64,000 bases of DNA from Flavobacterium ginsengisoli (lineage in GTDB: Bacteria > Bacteroidota > Bacteroidia > Flavobacteriales > Flavobacteriaceae). This document shows, in pieces, positions 18,141-28,773 of the stretch. Below the pieces are notes generated by a model that saw only the letters and a list, made by a program, of their open reading frames with translations, was not told the DNA's origin and made no database searches. Where the stretch lies: assembly GCF_029625315.1 (NCBI RefSeq), contig NZ_CP121110.1:2298501-2362500 (forward strand). Direction: 5' to 3'. The position numbers and the translations under genes are program-made. The stretch's first letter is position 1; every line of letters begins with the position of its first letter.

Positions 18141-19272
18141 TTAAGATTTACTGAAAATTTCTTTTAGTTTAGATTGCAATTCAGCTTCTCTAAGATTCTT
18201 GGCAACGATTTTTCCGTCGGGTCCAATTAAGTAGTTGGTTGGAACCATTTTTACTCCGTATAAAACGGTCGCTTCATTTTGCCATCCTTTTAAATCAGAA
18301 ACATGTGTCCAGGTTAAACCGTCTTTTTCGATTGCTTTTTCCCAAAGTTTCTTTTTATCATCTAGAGAAACTCCCAAAACATCAAATCCTTTATCGTGAT
18401 AGGTTTTGTAAGCCACAACTACATTAGGATTTTCTTTTTCGGCATGGACCACACCAGCTTGCCCAAAAATCTACTAGAACATATTTACCTTTGTAATCTG
18501 ATAATTTTACTACTTTTCCGTTAATATCAGTTTGAGAAAATTCAGGAGCTGCAACGCCAACTGCTGTTTTTTCGTTAAGATCAATCGATGCTTTTAATTT
18601 TTTTCCGTAAAATGATTTTTGAATTTCTGGAGATAAAACTGCATAATATTCTTTTACTTTTTCTGGAGTTCCGTAAGAGACAATTCGGTCTTCAATTACT
18701 AATGCTCCACCTAAATTGTCTTTATTTTTTCTGATGAATTTATCTGTCAAATCATCCGCGAAAGCGCCAAGATCTTTCCATTTTTTATCCATCATGGTTT
18801 GCTGTTCTGGAGTTAGTTTTACTTTTCCGCCTTGTGTCAGTGAATCAGATAATTTGTAAATCGGACCAGCAACTGCTTGTATTTTTTTGAATTCGTTATC
18901 GTAATACGATTTGTAAAGTCCGTTTTGAGTAGCTCCAGTTACTTTGGCTTTAAAAACAGAATCTTTTTTGGCTTCAATCGTAATATCTTCATTATCTAAA
19001 AGAAAATAAGCTCCATATTCCTGTCCTTTAATTTTAATGGTATGAAATAAAGGTTCTCCTGTTTTTCCTGCAAAAGAAAATGCACCTTCTTTTACCTCAG
19101 CCGAATCAATGATTTTTTTATCTCCTTTTTCATCGGCGTATTCCAGATAAACAGTTCCTTTATCTAATCCGGCAATTTTCCCGTTTATTGTATATCCTTC
19201 TTTCTTTGTGCAAGAAGTAAAAGCCGTAAGCGCCAATGCCAAAAACGATGATTTTAAGATTGTACTTTTCAT
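18141..19272 (-). pseudogene. TlpA-like thioredoxin lipoprotein with DUF4369, frameshifted near 18437
   Basis: Restored length is 376 residues. The N-terminus is a lipoprotein signal (LALTAFTSCTKKEG). A DUF4369-type beta domain (about 25-115, YTINGKIAGLDKGTVYL) is followed by a helical middle and a TlpA/AhpC-TSA thioredoxin domain with WASWCGPC. In the given sequence the frame ends in RKRKS just after the active site. Removing one A from a run of five (T run at 18435-18439 on the + strand) rejoins it to RKENPNVVVAYKTYHDKGFDVLGVS, as the family expects. The role is reduction of disulfides at the periplasmic face. It lies 81 bp after a second TlpA-like gene and before the M16 peptidase. Confidence 0.85.
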
Positions 19273-19321
19273 GATGATATTTTTTGTTTGTTATTTTTTT
19301 AATTTTTATTCAAGGTAATTC

Positions 19322-19337
19322 AACTTTGTCAAAGTTT
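19322..19337. repeat. Half copy of the 33-bp palindromic repeat
   Basis: AACTTTGTCAAAGTTT, one arm of the element seen at 15206, between the two TlpA-like genes. The second arm has been lost or never existed here. Confidence 0.75.
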
Positions 19338-19353
19338 GAAAACTGAGACTTAA

Positions 19354-20560
19354 TTACGATTTCATAAGTTCTTTCAACTTAGCTTCTAATTCTGCACCTC
19401 TCAAATTTTCTCCGATAATTACACCTTTACCGTCTACTAAATAGGTTGCTGGAATTGCTTTTACGTTAAATGATTTACTCACTTTATCGTCGTCTAGAAG
19501 ATTGTGCCATTGCATATTTTCCTGTCCAAGAGCTTTTTGCCAAGCTTTTTCATCTTTATCAATTGAAACGCTTAAAATTTCAAATCCTTTGTTTGAATAT
19601 TCAGCATAAGCTGTTTTTAAATTCGGAATTTCTTTTCGGCATGGACCGCACCAAGATGCCCAAAAATCTACCAAAATATACTTTTTACCTGTTACGATAT
19701 CTTTTGCATTAAATGTTTTTCCGTCTTTATCTTTTAATCCGAAATTGGCAATGCTTGTTCCTACTAAAGATTTCGGATTCAAATCTTTATCTAAAATCTG
19801 TCCGTAGTAGCTTTTCTTTGCCACATCAGAAAATTGCTCGTAAATTGGCTTTTGTTCTGGAGTAAAATAACTGTATGAAGTCATCATAAAAAATGGTCCC
19901 CACCAATTTGCTTTATGTTTCGCAATAAGAGCCAATGTTGTTTTTTCGACATTTGTAAAAAATGCTTTTTCATCTGCTTCAAATTTTTTCCAAACTGGAA
20001 GATTCTGAAGTGAATCTACCGCTTTTGTATTTTTATCGCGTCTTGCCGCACCGATTAATTTGCTCAATTCATCTGAATCTTTGGTGTGATACGCTTTATA
20101 GTCTTTATCAAGCTGATCTTTATAAACAATTTCTTTTGCATAAAAATCATGTGATTTAGAGCCCGTAATAACTACATCTTTAAAAGTTATCCACTCTCCT
20201 TCTTTATCTGAAACCGTACCAGCTGCCGATATTTTTATTTTTGCATTTTCGACCATTACAGAAATATTTCCTTTGTTTTTACCAAAGACAACATAGAAAA
20301 AACGTGGCTCATTTAATTTTCCTGAAAAAGTAAATTTACCGTCTTTAAGCGTTGTTTCAGCAACTGGCAGTTCAGAAGTATGTGTTCCCCCTGGTATTAA
20401 TTTTACAGCTGTTCCATCGATTAACCCTGTAACATTTCCTTCAATAGAATAAGACGTTGCTCGCAGGAGAAGCTGTTTTTTTCTTTTGTGCCTGACCATT
20501 GTTTGAAATCATAAACAAACAGATGCACAATCCTAATATTTTATATTTAATTGTATTCAT
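19354..20560 (-). pseudogene. TlpA-like thioredoxin with DUF4369, frameshifted at 20462
   Basis: The intact gene should start at the ATG at 20560 (MNTIKYKILGLCICLFMISN, a signal peptide). That frame stops soon after TASPA. Removing one inserted base at 20462 (GCTCGC to GCTGC on the + strand) joins it to ATSYSIEGNVTGLIDG and gives 401 residues. A DUF4369-like domain covers about 40-125, a helical region 130-255, and a C-terminal thioredoxin domain carries WASWCGPC followed by KEIPNLKTAY. It is a paralogue of the neighbouring TlpA-like gene. A hairpin at 20581-20617 separates it from susD, so its expression is probably lower than that of susC and susD. The distal product alone could begin at the GTG at 20499, but this would lack export. 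Confidence 0.85.
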
Positions 20561-20580
20561 TTTTGATTGATATTTTAAGA

Positions 20581-20617
20581 AAAGCTTCCTTTTCGGAGTT
20601 CCTAATCAGGAAGCTTT
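20581..20617 (-). terminator. Hairpin inside the uptake operon
   Basis: A 10-bp stem, AAAGCTTCCT (20581-20590) with AGGAAGCTTT (20608-20617), between the end of susD and the start of the TlpA-like gene. It could be a partial terminator that lowers expression of the distal thioredoxin and peptidase genes relative to susC and susD. Confidence 0.65.
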
Positions 20618-20624
20618 ACAGTTA

Positions 20625-22032
20625 TTATTTGTCTACGTTTTGCGTTATTGTTCCGTTTCCTGGATTATTTATTGCTCCTTGCGGGAACGGAGATGTCCAT
20701 AAATGAGAGTCTGAAGAAAGTGTATATGTTTTACCTCCAACCACTTTTGTGAAACTAACTTTGTAAACTCCTTCTGCATTTAAACGGCGTGCGTCTGCAT
20801 ATGGAATAAGCGTCATGATTAGTTCGTTGTTTTTCGTTCTGTAAATGGCATTCAGAGCTGTTGTTTTATCAGTAGTTGAAATATCTTGATAAGAAGCTGG
20901 AAGAATACGTGTTTTACGAACGGTATTTAAAACGGTTAATGCATCTGCAATTTGTCCTGCACGTGCTAGACATTCTGCTTTTATTAAATATACTTCTACT
21001 GTTGTGATTCCTCCAAAATTGAAAGCTCCGGTCAAAGTTCTTCTATATGAAGTCTCAGCACCTACTGTTCTAATTTTCCATCGAGAAATAAATCTTGCAT
21101 CGCCCGTTTCAAAACGCTGTGCACGTTCTACTGGAATGTCAAATTCTGCTCCTAAATTTGAAGAACTTCCGTGACGAAATGTGTAATTTTCTACATAATT
21201 GAATCCCATTGGAGACGGAGTTGTAGTGTACGAATTCGGAACATCGATCACTGCTTTATTGGCATTGTAATATCCAATCCAATCGTATAATTTATTGTTT
21301 TCTGCTAATGCTAAATCGGCATTTTTTAAAGCTTCTGTATAATTATTCATCTGCAGATTTACTCTTGCATTGAAAGCATAACCAGCGCCTAAATTTGGGT
21401 GCAGCGCCGTCTGAGAAACTTTTGGCAGATAAGGCAGCGCATCTTTAATATCATTTAAAATAAAATCATATAATTCCTGAATGGTTACCTGTTTGCTTGG
21501 CGCATTAATATTAGCACTCGTAATTAACGGAACTGATAATTTTGTCGATGCTATTGAAGCCACATACGTATCTGCGTAAAAATTTACCAGATTAAAATAA
21601 TTCATGGCACGCAACAATTTTGCTTGAGCCCAAACAACTCTTTGCTCCTGTTCTGTTGCTTTTGTTGCTGTTAAAGCATTTTCGATTATTAAATTAAAAG
21701 TCGAAATTCCTTGATAGCCTCCATAGTAAGTTCCTTCATCTGATGGTTTCAATTCGATACGATTTGCATTTTCATCCCACATATAGTTTGCATTATACAA
21801 TCTATTGCTCGATAAAGTTGTCTGCGTTTACAAACTGGTCGTTTAATACGTGCAAAGCAGGTAAAACATCTACTCTTTGGTTGGTGTATTCGTCTCTTAA
21901 AAAAGCTTCAAAATCTGCCAAAGTGGTTGGTGTTTTTGATCCTTTTGGAATATCGTCCAAATAATTTTCGCAAGATGCCAAAGTCAATCCTAAAGCCAAT
22001 AGGCACACTGCCTTTTTATATATATTTTTCAT
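20625..22032 (-). pseudogene. SusD/RagB-family lipoprotein, frameshifted at 21810
   Basis: Restored length is 468 residues. The N-terminus is a lipoprotein signal ending at a cysteine (LALGLTLASCENYLDDIP). The helical, TPR-like SusD fold is indicated by KLLRAMNYFNLVNFYADTYV, then YDFILNDIKDALPYLP and YAFNARVNLQMNNYTEALKNADLAL. The frame stops at TAG after NADNFIEQ; deleting one inserted base at 21810 gives ADNFISNRLYNANYMW. The protein should sit on the outer face of the outer membrane as the lid of the SusC transporter encoded 17 bp upstream. Association with thioredoxins and a peptidase suggests a peptide rather than glycan ligand; this is inference. Confidence 0.88.
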
Positions 22033-22049
22033 CGTCTAGTCTTTAAAAA

Positions 22050-25000
22050 TTAAAAGTTAACATTTACACCAAAAACAAAACTTGGAGATTGGAAACCATT
22101 CAATAAGAATTTGGCATCTCTGCTTTTTGCTGCAGTAAACACATTTTCGGCATTTAGATTAAAACGCACTCCGTCTAATTTTACTCTCTTCATCAATTCT
22201 TTTGGCATTTGGTAAGCCAATGAAACGTTGCTTAATCTAATGTTTGAAGCGTCTAGAATGTTAATGTCTGCGTATGAATAAATAGTTTGTGAATCTGAAC
22301 TGAAATCGGGTTCATACTCATAAACAACTCTTGGAACATTTGTAAATGCTTCGTCTCCTGGCTGCTGCCAACGATCTCTAATATGATTGTTTACAACCGT
22401 AATATCTGTTACATAACCACCCATTGCGCCATTGTAGTTGTTGTTGAGCATTGGCAAGAATGTATTTTTAATTTTATGGCCTAACTCATATACAAAAAGT
22501 GCCGAAAGCGAGAAGTTTTTGTAATTGGCAGAAGTATGAAACGAACCGCTGTGAATAGGTACTGTTGAGCCAAAATCTTTAATAGCATCGACCTGACCCG
22601 GATTGTATTTTACAGCTGTTCCGTTTGCGTCATAAACCTGTGGCAATCCTGTGCTGCTTAGTCCTGCCCATTGGTAACCATAAATTGAGTTAAAACTTGT
22701 TCCTACTCTTGGAAAAGCTTGTGCTTGATCTAACTGTAAATAATAAACCGGTGCTTTTACGTTTATAAAATCTACTTTATTTTTATTATTAGCATACAAA
22801 ATAGCAAGCATCCCATGAGAATGAAGGTGTTTTTACGATTGTTCCTCTCAAAGTTACCTCGATTCCTTTATTTGTCATTCCTCCGTTGTTGATGGTATAA
22901 GTAGAATAGCCCCATCCTTCTGTTGGAATTCCTTGGCTGCTTGCTAATAAATCTTCTCCTTTTTTGTTATAAAGGTCTAAGCTTCCGTTTAATCTGCTTT
23001 TGAATAATGAAAAATCCAAACCAATGTTGGTTGTTGTTGTTTTTTCCCAAGATAATTCTGGATTTGGTCTCGATCTCACAGTTCCTTGAGTTCCTCCAAC
23101 ATTTGAATTAGAGTTGTAATACGCTGTTAAATAAGGCGCTGTATCTTTAGCAACATTTCCTAAAATACCATAAGAAGCACGTACTTTAAGCGCATCTACC
23201 CACGAAACTTTAAAGAAAGATTCTTTATCAATATTCCATCCCGCACCTGCAGACCAAGTTGGTTTATTTTGATATTTACTGTCTGTTCCCCAAAGATTAG
23301 AACGATCCATACGTATACTTCCAGAAACGGTGTATCTTCCGTCATACGTATATCCGCCTGTAGAGTAAACAGATACAAAACGGTTTAGCATTTCTTTTTC
23401 TAATGAAAAATCGTCTTGAATCATGTAGCCTCCAAAAACTCCTCCGTATACTTTAAGCAAATCTGCCTGATTTATTGGAGCAAAACCTAAAGTCTGCGAG
23501 TCATAACCATAACGTGTATTATTGCTAAATTCTAATTTTGTATGACGAATTTCCATACCTGCAATGGCAGAAAAATCATGTTTTTCATTAAAAGTCTGAT
23601 TGAAATTTAACTGCTGACGGAAATTATAAGCGTTTGTAAACTGATTGGTTTCTTTTATAATATCGCCATAAGGAAGATTGTAAACCGCTTTATTGTTTAC
23701 AATAGTAACCAATTCGTTTACTCTCTTTCTTACGTAATAAGAATCCTTTTCATTAAGCTGTTCTGCACGATCTGAACCATATTCGTATTGGAACATTGCA
23801 TTGTATGTAAAGGCTTTGCTGAATTTAACGTTAAACTTTGCGTACGTTCTGTTTAGGAAGTTTTTATTTTCAACCAGATTTCTTCCAAATTCATCCATTG
23901 GCGTAATATCCATATTATACAATCCGTAATTCTGCATAGACTGAAGCGTAAAATTATTGTAGCGAGATGCAGCAGTCGAAACAAAATTAGTTCCGTCGTT
24001 ATTTACCAGTTGATTGTACGGCTGAAATTTAAACCCAGGCAATGATGCAAGATAACTTTGCGTATCGCCAGTTCCGTAGTTTAAATAAGTTCCTAAATCT
24101 AAAGATAGCCAGCTGTTAATTTGAGTAGAGTTTTTCAAATTGATTCCTACTGACTGGTTTTCAGAATATCGATCTTCAAGCTGATTGTCTTTGTAAGTAA
24201 TCGATGCATTAAAAGTATTATTTTCTGTAGCTTTACCTAAACTAAGATTGTGTCGCATAAAATACTGATCTCGTTTTGCATATTTTGCAATATCATCATA
24301 ATACTTATATCCTTGTGCGCCAAGAGTATTCAAACGGCTATTCATTTCTGTCATAGAAATTTTGCCGGCATAACCATTTAATAAAGTATTCATTCCTAAA
24401 CTCGTAAATGCAGCATTATTTAATAATGATTGCGCATAAGTTCCAGCATTTGCACCTTGTAAATTAGGGTTTCCAGCCGCCCAACCTTTTTCTAAACCAA
24501 TAATATCAGCAGAATCGGTAAGGTTTCCGGTATAATTTCTATAAGGTGTAACGGTTAAATTGCTTGAAAACGAGATATTTGTTTTTCCAGCTTTTGCTTT
24601 TTTGGTTGTAATAACCACTACTCCATTTGCTGCACGAGAACCATAAATAGAAGCCGCCGCTGCATCTTTTAAAACTGTAATTGTTTCAATATCTTCTAAA
24701 TTCAGATTCGGCACATTTTCTTCTATAGTGGCATAAGGCGTTAGTTTTGTACTTTCTACAGGAAATCCGTCAATAACATACAAAGGATAAACGACACCTC
24801 GCATAGTTGTTGTACCACGAATTTTACCATCCTGATATCCAACAATACGTCCTTCCAAGATTTTATCCATACTGCTCAAACGCTGCTCCTGAAACTCTTT
24901 TGCTTTTAAATTGGAGAAAGAACCTGTTATTTTTTCAGCCGAAATATTTTGGTAACCAGTCGTTAAAACCAAACCTTCTAATTCCTGCACGTCTTCTTTT

Positions 25001-25620
25001 AAAACAACATTGATAACGCTTCTTCCTTCAACTTTTATTTCTTGTCTTACATATCCTAAATAAGAATAAGCCAAAGTAGTTTCGCCGCTTACTGCAATAA
25101 TTTGATATTCACCATTAAAATCGGTATTTACACCTCTTCCAGAACCATTATCTGCAACTGCTGCACCTACCAAAGGCATTCCTTTTGCATCTGTTACTCT
25201 ACCTTTTACGATAAAATCTGCAACAGGTTTTTTCTCCTCGGTTTTTTCGGGAGCGATTTTTCTAGGCGTCAAGACAATATGGTTTCCAGACACCTTAAAA
25301 TCGGTACTTGTATTATTAAAAATTTTATTTAATATAACTTCGATTGAAGCTTCGTATGCATTTACGTCGATTACTCTGTTTAAATCTACAGATCTTACAT
25401 TGTAAACAAATCTGTAATCTGTAGTATATTCAAGCCTTTCAATTACTTTGGCAACGGTCATGTTGCTGGCATTAAAAGAAATCTTGCTTTTTTGAGAATA
25501 AGTGGTTCCGGCGTGCATTACTGTTAAGGCAGTTAGCAGAAATAATGTGGTCAATTTCATTTTCAAATCAAATTTCAAAAAAGGCTTATCAAACCTGATT
25601 CTGTTCAAGAGTTTTTTCAT
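22050..25620 (-). pseudogene. SusC-type TonB-dependent transporter with STN domain, frameshifted at 22806
   Basis: Restored length is 1189 residues. Order: signal peptide within a long N-terminus (LTTLFLLTALTVMHAGTTYS), STN secretin/TonB short domain (about 45-110), carboxypeptidase-regulatory-like domain (about 125-200), TonB plug (about 215-330, with AAAASIYGSRAANGVVVIT), then a 22-strand barrel ending GFQSPSFVFGVNVNF. The STN domain is the sigma-regulator contact found in transducer-type receptors, and the FecR and ECF genes lie directly upstream. The frame breaks at WDACYFVC; removing one A at 22806 gives WDAAILYANNKNKVDF. A TonB box is expected after the signal peptide but was not pinned down. 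Confidence 0.9.
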
Positions 25621-25833
25621 ACTTTTAAAATGTTTTTTAATGTTGGTTGGTTAATTAACTGACCGCATATACTCTACCGGAAATGTTGGCGCATTTTCCG
25701 GTTTTTTTATAACGATCCTTTTCATTTTGGATTTTTGTTACATAGGCCTCTTTATTTTAGATTTTAGATTCTTGATTGTAGATTTCTCAATCTTGCTTCT
25801 TATATTTTTTGTCTTTTTTCTTTTTCTCCCTCT

Positions 25834-26985
25834 CTATTTAATCGTTATTTTGTCTTGGTCAATGTTGTAATCAATCGCATAACTGTCGCTGAAATATTTC
25901 AAGACCACTTCAATTGGCTCATTATCAAAACGGGCATTGAAAATTTCTCTTCCGAGTGTTTTATTTTTATTGATGAAAGTCACATTATATTGACGTTCTA
26001 ACTTTTTGATAATATCATCAAAAGATGCATTTTTAAAAACCAGACTCCCTTTTACCCAATCAGTATAATAATCTGTATTAACCTGTTCGATATTTATTCC
26101 GTTTTGTCCTTTTTGAGTTGATCCTTTATAACCTGGCGTTAAATAAACCTGATTTTGACTTGTTTTTTGATCTTTATAAAGTGAAACTTTGCCTTCGACC
26201 AATACAACATTTGTACTGCTATTATTGCTATATGAGTCTACATTGAACTTAGTTCCTAAAACCTCAACATTGACTTCTTGTGCATTTACCGTAAACGGAT
26301 GGCTTTTGTCTTTGCTAACTTCAAAATACGCTTCGCCGGTTAAATACACTTGTCTGTTTTTATTTTTGACAAATTGAACTGGATATTTAAATGAGGTTCC
26401 TGAATTTAAATGCACCAAAGTTCCGTCTGATAATTGTACATCGAATTTTTTTCCGTACGGGATTTTCAGAGTGTTGTAAACCAACTCTCCATTAGCGAAA
26501 GCTTTATTATAAACCAGTTTGTTTTTCTCTTGTTTTCCAATAATATTTCCATCTTTATCCGTAACATTTTTTTCTTCTGAAGTATCAATGTTTTCAGATG
26601 CTCCGTTACCAAATTGTAAAACAATTTCGTCAACTCTCGGTACAATAACATTTTGTTTAACTTGTTCTGAGCTAGAATTTTTATAAAAATAAAATCCTCC
26701 CAAAGCCACAATTAAAACCGTCGCATATTTATAATATGATGGAAATCTTCGTTTATAAAAAACATTATTTTCCTTATTGATTCGTTCCGAAAGCTGTTTT
26801 CTAACTTCAGTCGAATCAAAAGTGTTCAAAGCAGTATCAATTGCATAATTGGTTTGCACAAAATCCTTAAATACAATTTGATTCTCTTCTTCTTTTAACC
26901 ACTCTGTGAGCTGCTCAATCTCTTCTTGAGAAGCTTGATTTGTGATAAATTTAACAATTAGTCTCTCTGACTTTTTTACTGTCAT
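25834..26985 (-). CDS. FecR-family anti-sigma regulator
   Basis: The ATG at 26985 (MTVKKSERLIVKF) is preferred over the upstream one at 27024 because it matches the family start; this gives 383 residues. A cytoplasmic N-terminal sigma-binding region (about 1-85) is followed by one membrane helix (YATVLIVALGGFYFY), a FecR domain (LVYNTLKIPYGKKFDVQLSDGT, then NSGTSFKYPVQF, LTGEAYFEV) and a C-terminal DUF4974 domain (FKNASFDDIIKKLERQYNV). It is the inner-membrane relay between the STN domain of the SusC receptor and the ECF sigma factor encoded divergently. Its own promoter should lie in the 280-bp region shared with the sigma gene. Confidence 0.92.
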   Translation of the reverse strand: MTVKKSERLIVKFITNQASQEEIEQLTEWLKEEENQIVFKDFVQTNYAIDTALNTFDSTEVRKQLSERINKENNVFYKRRFPSYYKYATVLIVALGGFYFYKNSSSEQVKQNVIVPRVDEIVLQFGNGASENIDTSEEKNVTDKDGNIIGKQEKNKLVYNKAFANGELVYNTLKIPYGKKFDVQLSDGTLVHLNSGTSFKYPVQFVKNKNRQVYLTGEAYFEVSKDKSHPFTVNAQEVNVEVLGTKFNVDSYSNNSSTNVVLVEGKVSLYKDQKTSQNQVYLTPGYKGSTQKGQNGINIEQVNTDYYTDWVKGSLVFKNASFDDIIKKLERQYNVTFINKNKTLGREIFNARFDNEPIEVVLKYFSDSYAIDYNIDQDKITIK

Positions 26986-27227
26986 TTTAGTCGTTTTTAA
27001 TATTATTACGAAGCCAAAAAACAAAACCCTAACAATTTGATAAAGTTTTTTTCATTTTACTGATTTTTTTATTTTTCACAAGTCTTTTCTCTCAATAAAA
27101 CTCGATTAATTTGATAGATTTTATAAGGTAAAAGATTTATATTTGCATTTTTATTCCTTTTTTATTTGTAATAATTTTCGAATAGAAAGGCAAAAAAGAG
27201 GGCGTTTTGAGCAAATTCAATTCACTT

Positions 27228-27260
27228 TTTGACCTCAAAAACTATTAATTTATATATTTG
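27228..27260 (+). promoter_or_regulatory. Bacteroidota-type promoter of the ECF sigma gene
   Basis: A TATATTTG box (27253-27260) matches the -7 consensus TAnnTTTG, with TTTG (27228-27231) as the -33 element 21 bp upstream. Transcription would begin close to the ATG at 27266, so the message may have almost no leader; the second in-frame ATG at 27272 is an alternative start. Confidence 0.6.
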
Positions 27261-27265
27261 TTTTT

Positions 27266-27877
27266 ATGAAGATGGATGATTACAGCGATAATACTATTCT
27301 AATTGAGTCTCTACAAAATGGAGATGAAAGCGCTTACACGTATCTTATCGACACTTATCATCATAAACTTTGTGTATATGCTAACAGCTTGGTTAAGAAT
27401 GTTTACAGCGCAGAAGATATTGTGCAAAATGTTTTTATTAAAGTTTGGGAACAGCGTACAAGATTAAAAGTAGACCATTCTTTAAAAAGCTTTCTTTATA
27501 AACTGGTTTATAATGAGTTTATCGATTTATACCGAAAAAACCAGTCTTTATTTTCTTTAGAAAAATCGTATTATGATGCCTTAAACGGAATTGTTCAAGA
27601 AGAAGATTCGGAATCTTTTCAAAGAGTTTTGAATGCTGTGAATAAAGAAATTCAAAACTTACCGCCAAAATGTAAAGAAGTTTTTATTTTAAGCAAAAAA
27701 GAAGGTTTGACCAATATAGAAATTGCAGAACATTTGGATGTTTCCATCAAAACGGTTGAAGCGCAGATTACCAAAGCATTCTCAATTCTGCGTACTTCTT
27801 TAGAAGAAAAAGTAAAAAGTGTTTTGTTTCTTCTATTTTCTGCTAAAAAAAAATTCAGACTAAATAATTTAATCTGA
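27266..27877 (+). CDS. ECF-type RNA polymerase sigma factor
   Basis: A 203-residue sigma-70 family protein of the extracytoplasmic-function group. Region 2 is seen in YTYLIDTYHHKLCVYANSLVKN, then AEDIVQNVFIKVWEQR, and region 4 in LPPKCKEVFILSKKEGLTNIEIAEHLDVSIKTVEAQI, the helix-turn-helix that reads the -35 element. Bacteroidota members of this type pair with FecR anti-sigma factors, and a FecR gene lies divergently 280 bp away. It should drive the susC-susD-tlpA-M16 operon when the receptor signals. The 3' end overlaps a hairpin. Confidence 0.93.
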   Translation: MKMDDYSDNTILIESLQNGDESAYTYLIDTYHHKLCVYANSLVKNVYSAEDIVQNVFIKVWEQRTRLKVDHSLKSFLYKLVYNEFIDLYRKNQSLFSLEKSYYDALNGIVQEEDSESFQRVLNAVNKEIQNLPPKCKEVFILSKKEGLTNIEIAEHLDVSIKTVEAQITKAFSILRTSLEEKVKSVLFLLFSAKKKFRLNNLI

Positions 27878-27881
27878 ATTT
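27851..27881. terminator. Hairpin at the end of the sigma gene
   Basis: AAATTCAGACTAAA (27851-27864) pairs with TTTAATCTGAATTT (27868-27881) with one mismatch and a 3-nt loop. It overlaps the sigma gene stop codon and lies 40 bp from the convergent hydrolase gene, so it can serve both. Confidence 0.6.
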
Positions 27882-27920
27882 TCCTTTTATTGTTTTAAAG
27901 CTGAAATTGATTGCAAAGCT

Positions 27921-28670
27921 TTAGGATACGTATTTCATTTTTTCTTCGATAAATTCTAGAATTGGCTCTTTCATATCGTGATAAAAAAGCACTTTCCAGT
28001 TTTCATCTTTTGCTTGCTGTTCCCATTTTTTACGAGATTCTCTAGCGCGTTTTCCGTCAAAATCAGTTTTATAGGCAACATGCATTGACCAATATATTTT
28101 TTGCGGTAAATCGTCGGCTCCATAAAAAACAATTTCGTCATCGGCTTTGATCCAAAAAACTTGATGAAATTGGGTATGCCCAGCCGAAACTTCATAGAAA
28201 ATTTCGTCGGTAATTTGTCCGCTGTCAGCATTTAATAATTCCACATTTGGAAGTTTTTCGAGCTGATTCAATATTTCAGGAACGTAAGACGGATTATTGA
28301 TTTGTTCTAAAGCAAAATCTATTTCGCGTTTTTGAATATAAATCGTTGCATTTGGAAAATTTTGAATCAGATTTCCGTTTTCAAAATAACCAATTCCTTC
28401 AATATGATCTTTATGCAAATGCGAAACCAAAACTTTTGTTATCTGTTGAGGTTCGATATTGTTTTTTCGTAAAATTTCATAAATAAAAGGAATGCCATTA
28501 TTTACAAATCCTAATCCGAAATCTAATAAAATAACATCATTATCGGTGATAACAACAAAAGGCTGAATGGCCATTTTTAAACCTGGATCGTTTGATTCGT
28601 CTGACAAAAGTTTAAATTCTTTTTTAGAATTGGCAACATAATTTCCTTCTTGTAATGCTATAATTTCCAT
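27921..28670 (-). CDS. Metallo-beta-lactamase-fold hydrolase
   Basis: A 249-residue soluble protein with the dinuclear zinc motif HLHKDH (VLVSHLHKDHIEG), a following D in LLDFGLGFV, the H in SAGHTQFHQVFW and a late H in FYHDMKEP. No signal peptide is present, so it acts in the cytoplasm. The family covers lactonases, glyoxalase II-like enzymes and others; the substrate cannot be told here. It is divergent from a LysR-type gene 103 bp away, which is the usual arrangement for a LysR-controlled enzyme. Confidence 0.85.
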   Translation of the reverse strand: MEIIALQEGNYVANSKKEFKLLSDESNDPGLKMAIQPFVVITDNDVILLDFGLGFVNNGIPFIYEILRKNNIEPQQITKVLVSHLHKDHIEGIGYFENGNLIQNFPNATIYIQKREIDFALEQINNPSYVPEILNQLEKLPNVELLNADSGQITDEIFYEVSAGHTQFHQVFWIKADDEIVFYGADDLPQKIYWSMHVAYKTDFDGKRARESRKKWEQQAKDENWKVLFYHDMKEPILEFIEEKMKYVS

Positions 28671-28773
28671 TTTGTTTCTGCTTTAATTTTGCAACATGAC
28701 AAAGTTCTTAAGAATTTCTATATTTGTAAAACCTTATTTTTCGATAAAATCAATCGATAAAACCGATTTAGAA

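Noticed and set aside
25676..25701. Hairpin ACCGGAAATG/CATTTTCCGGT followed by a T run as a + strand terminator
   Set aside because: No + strand gene ends here, and the T run is on the wrong strand to serve FecR; kept only as an unexplained hairpin upstream of susC.
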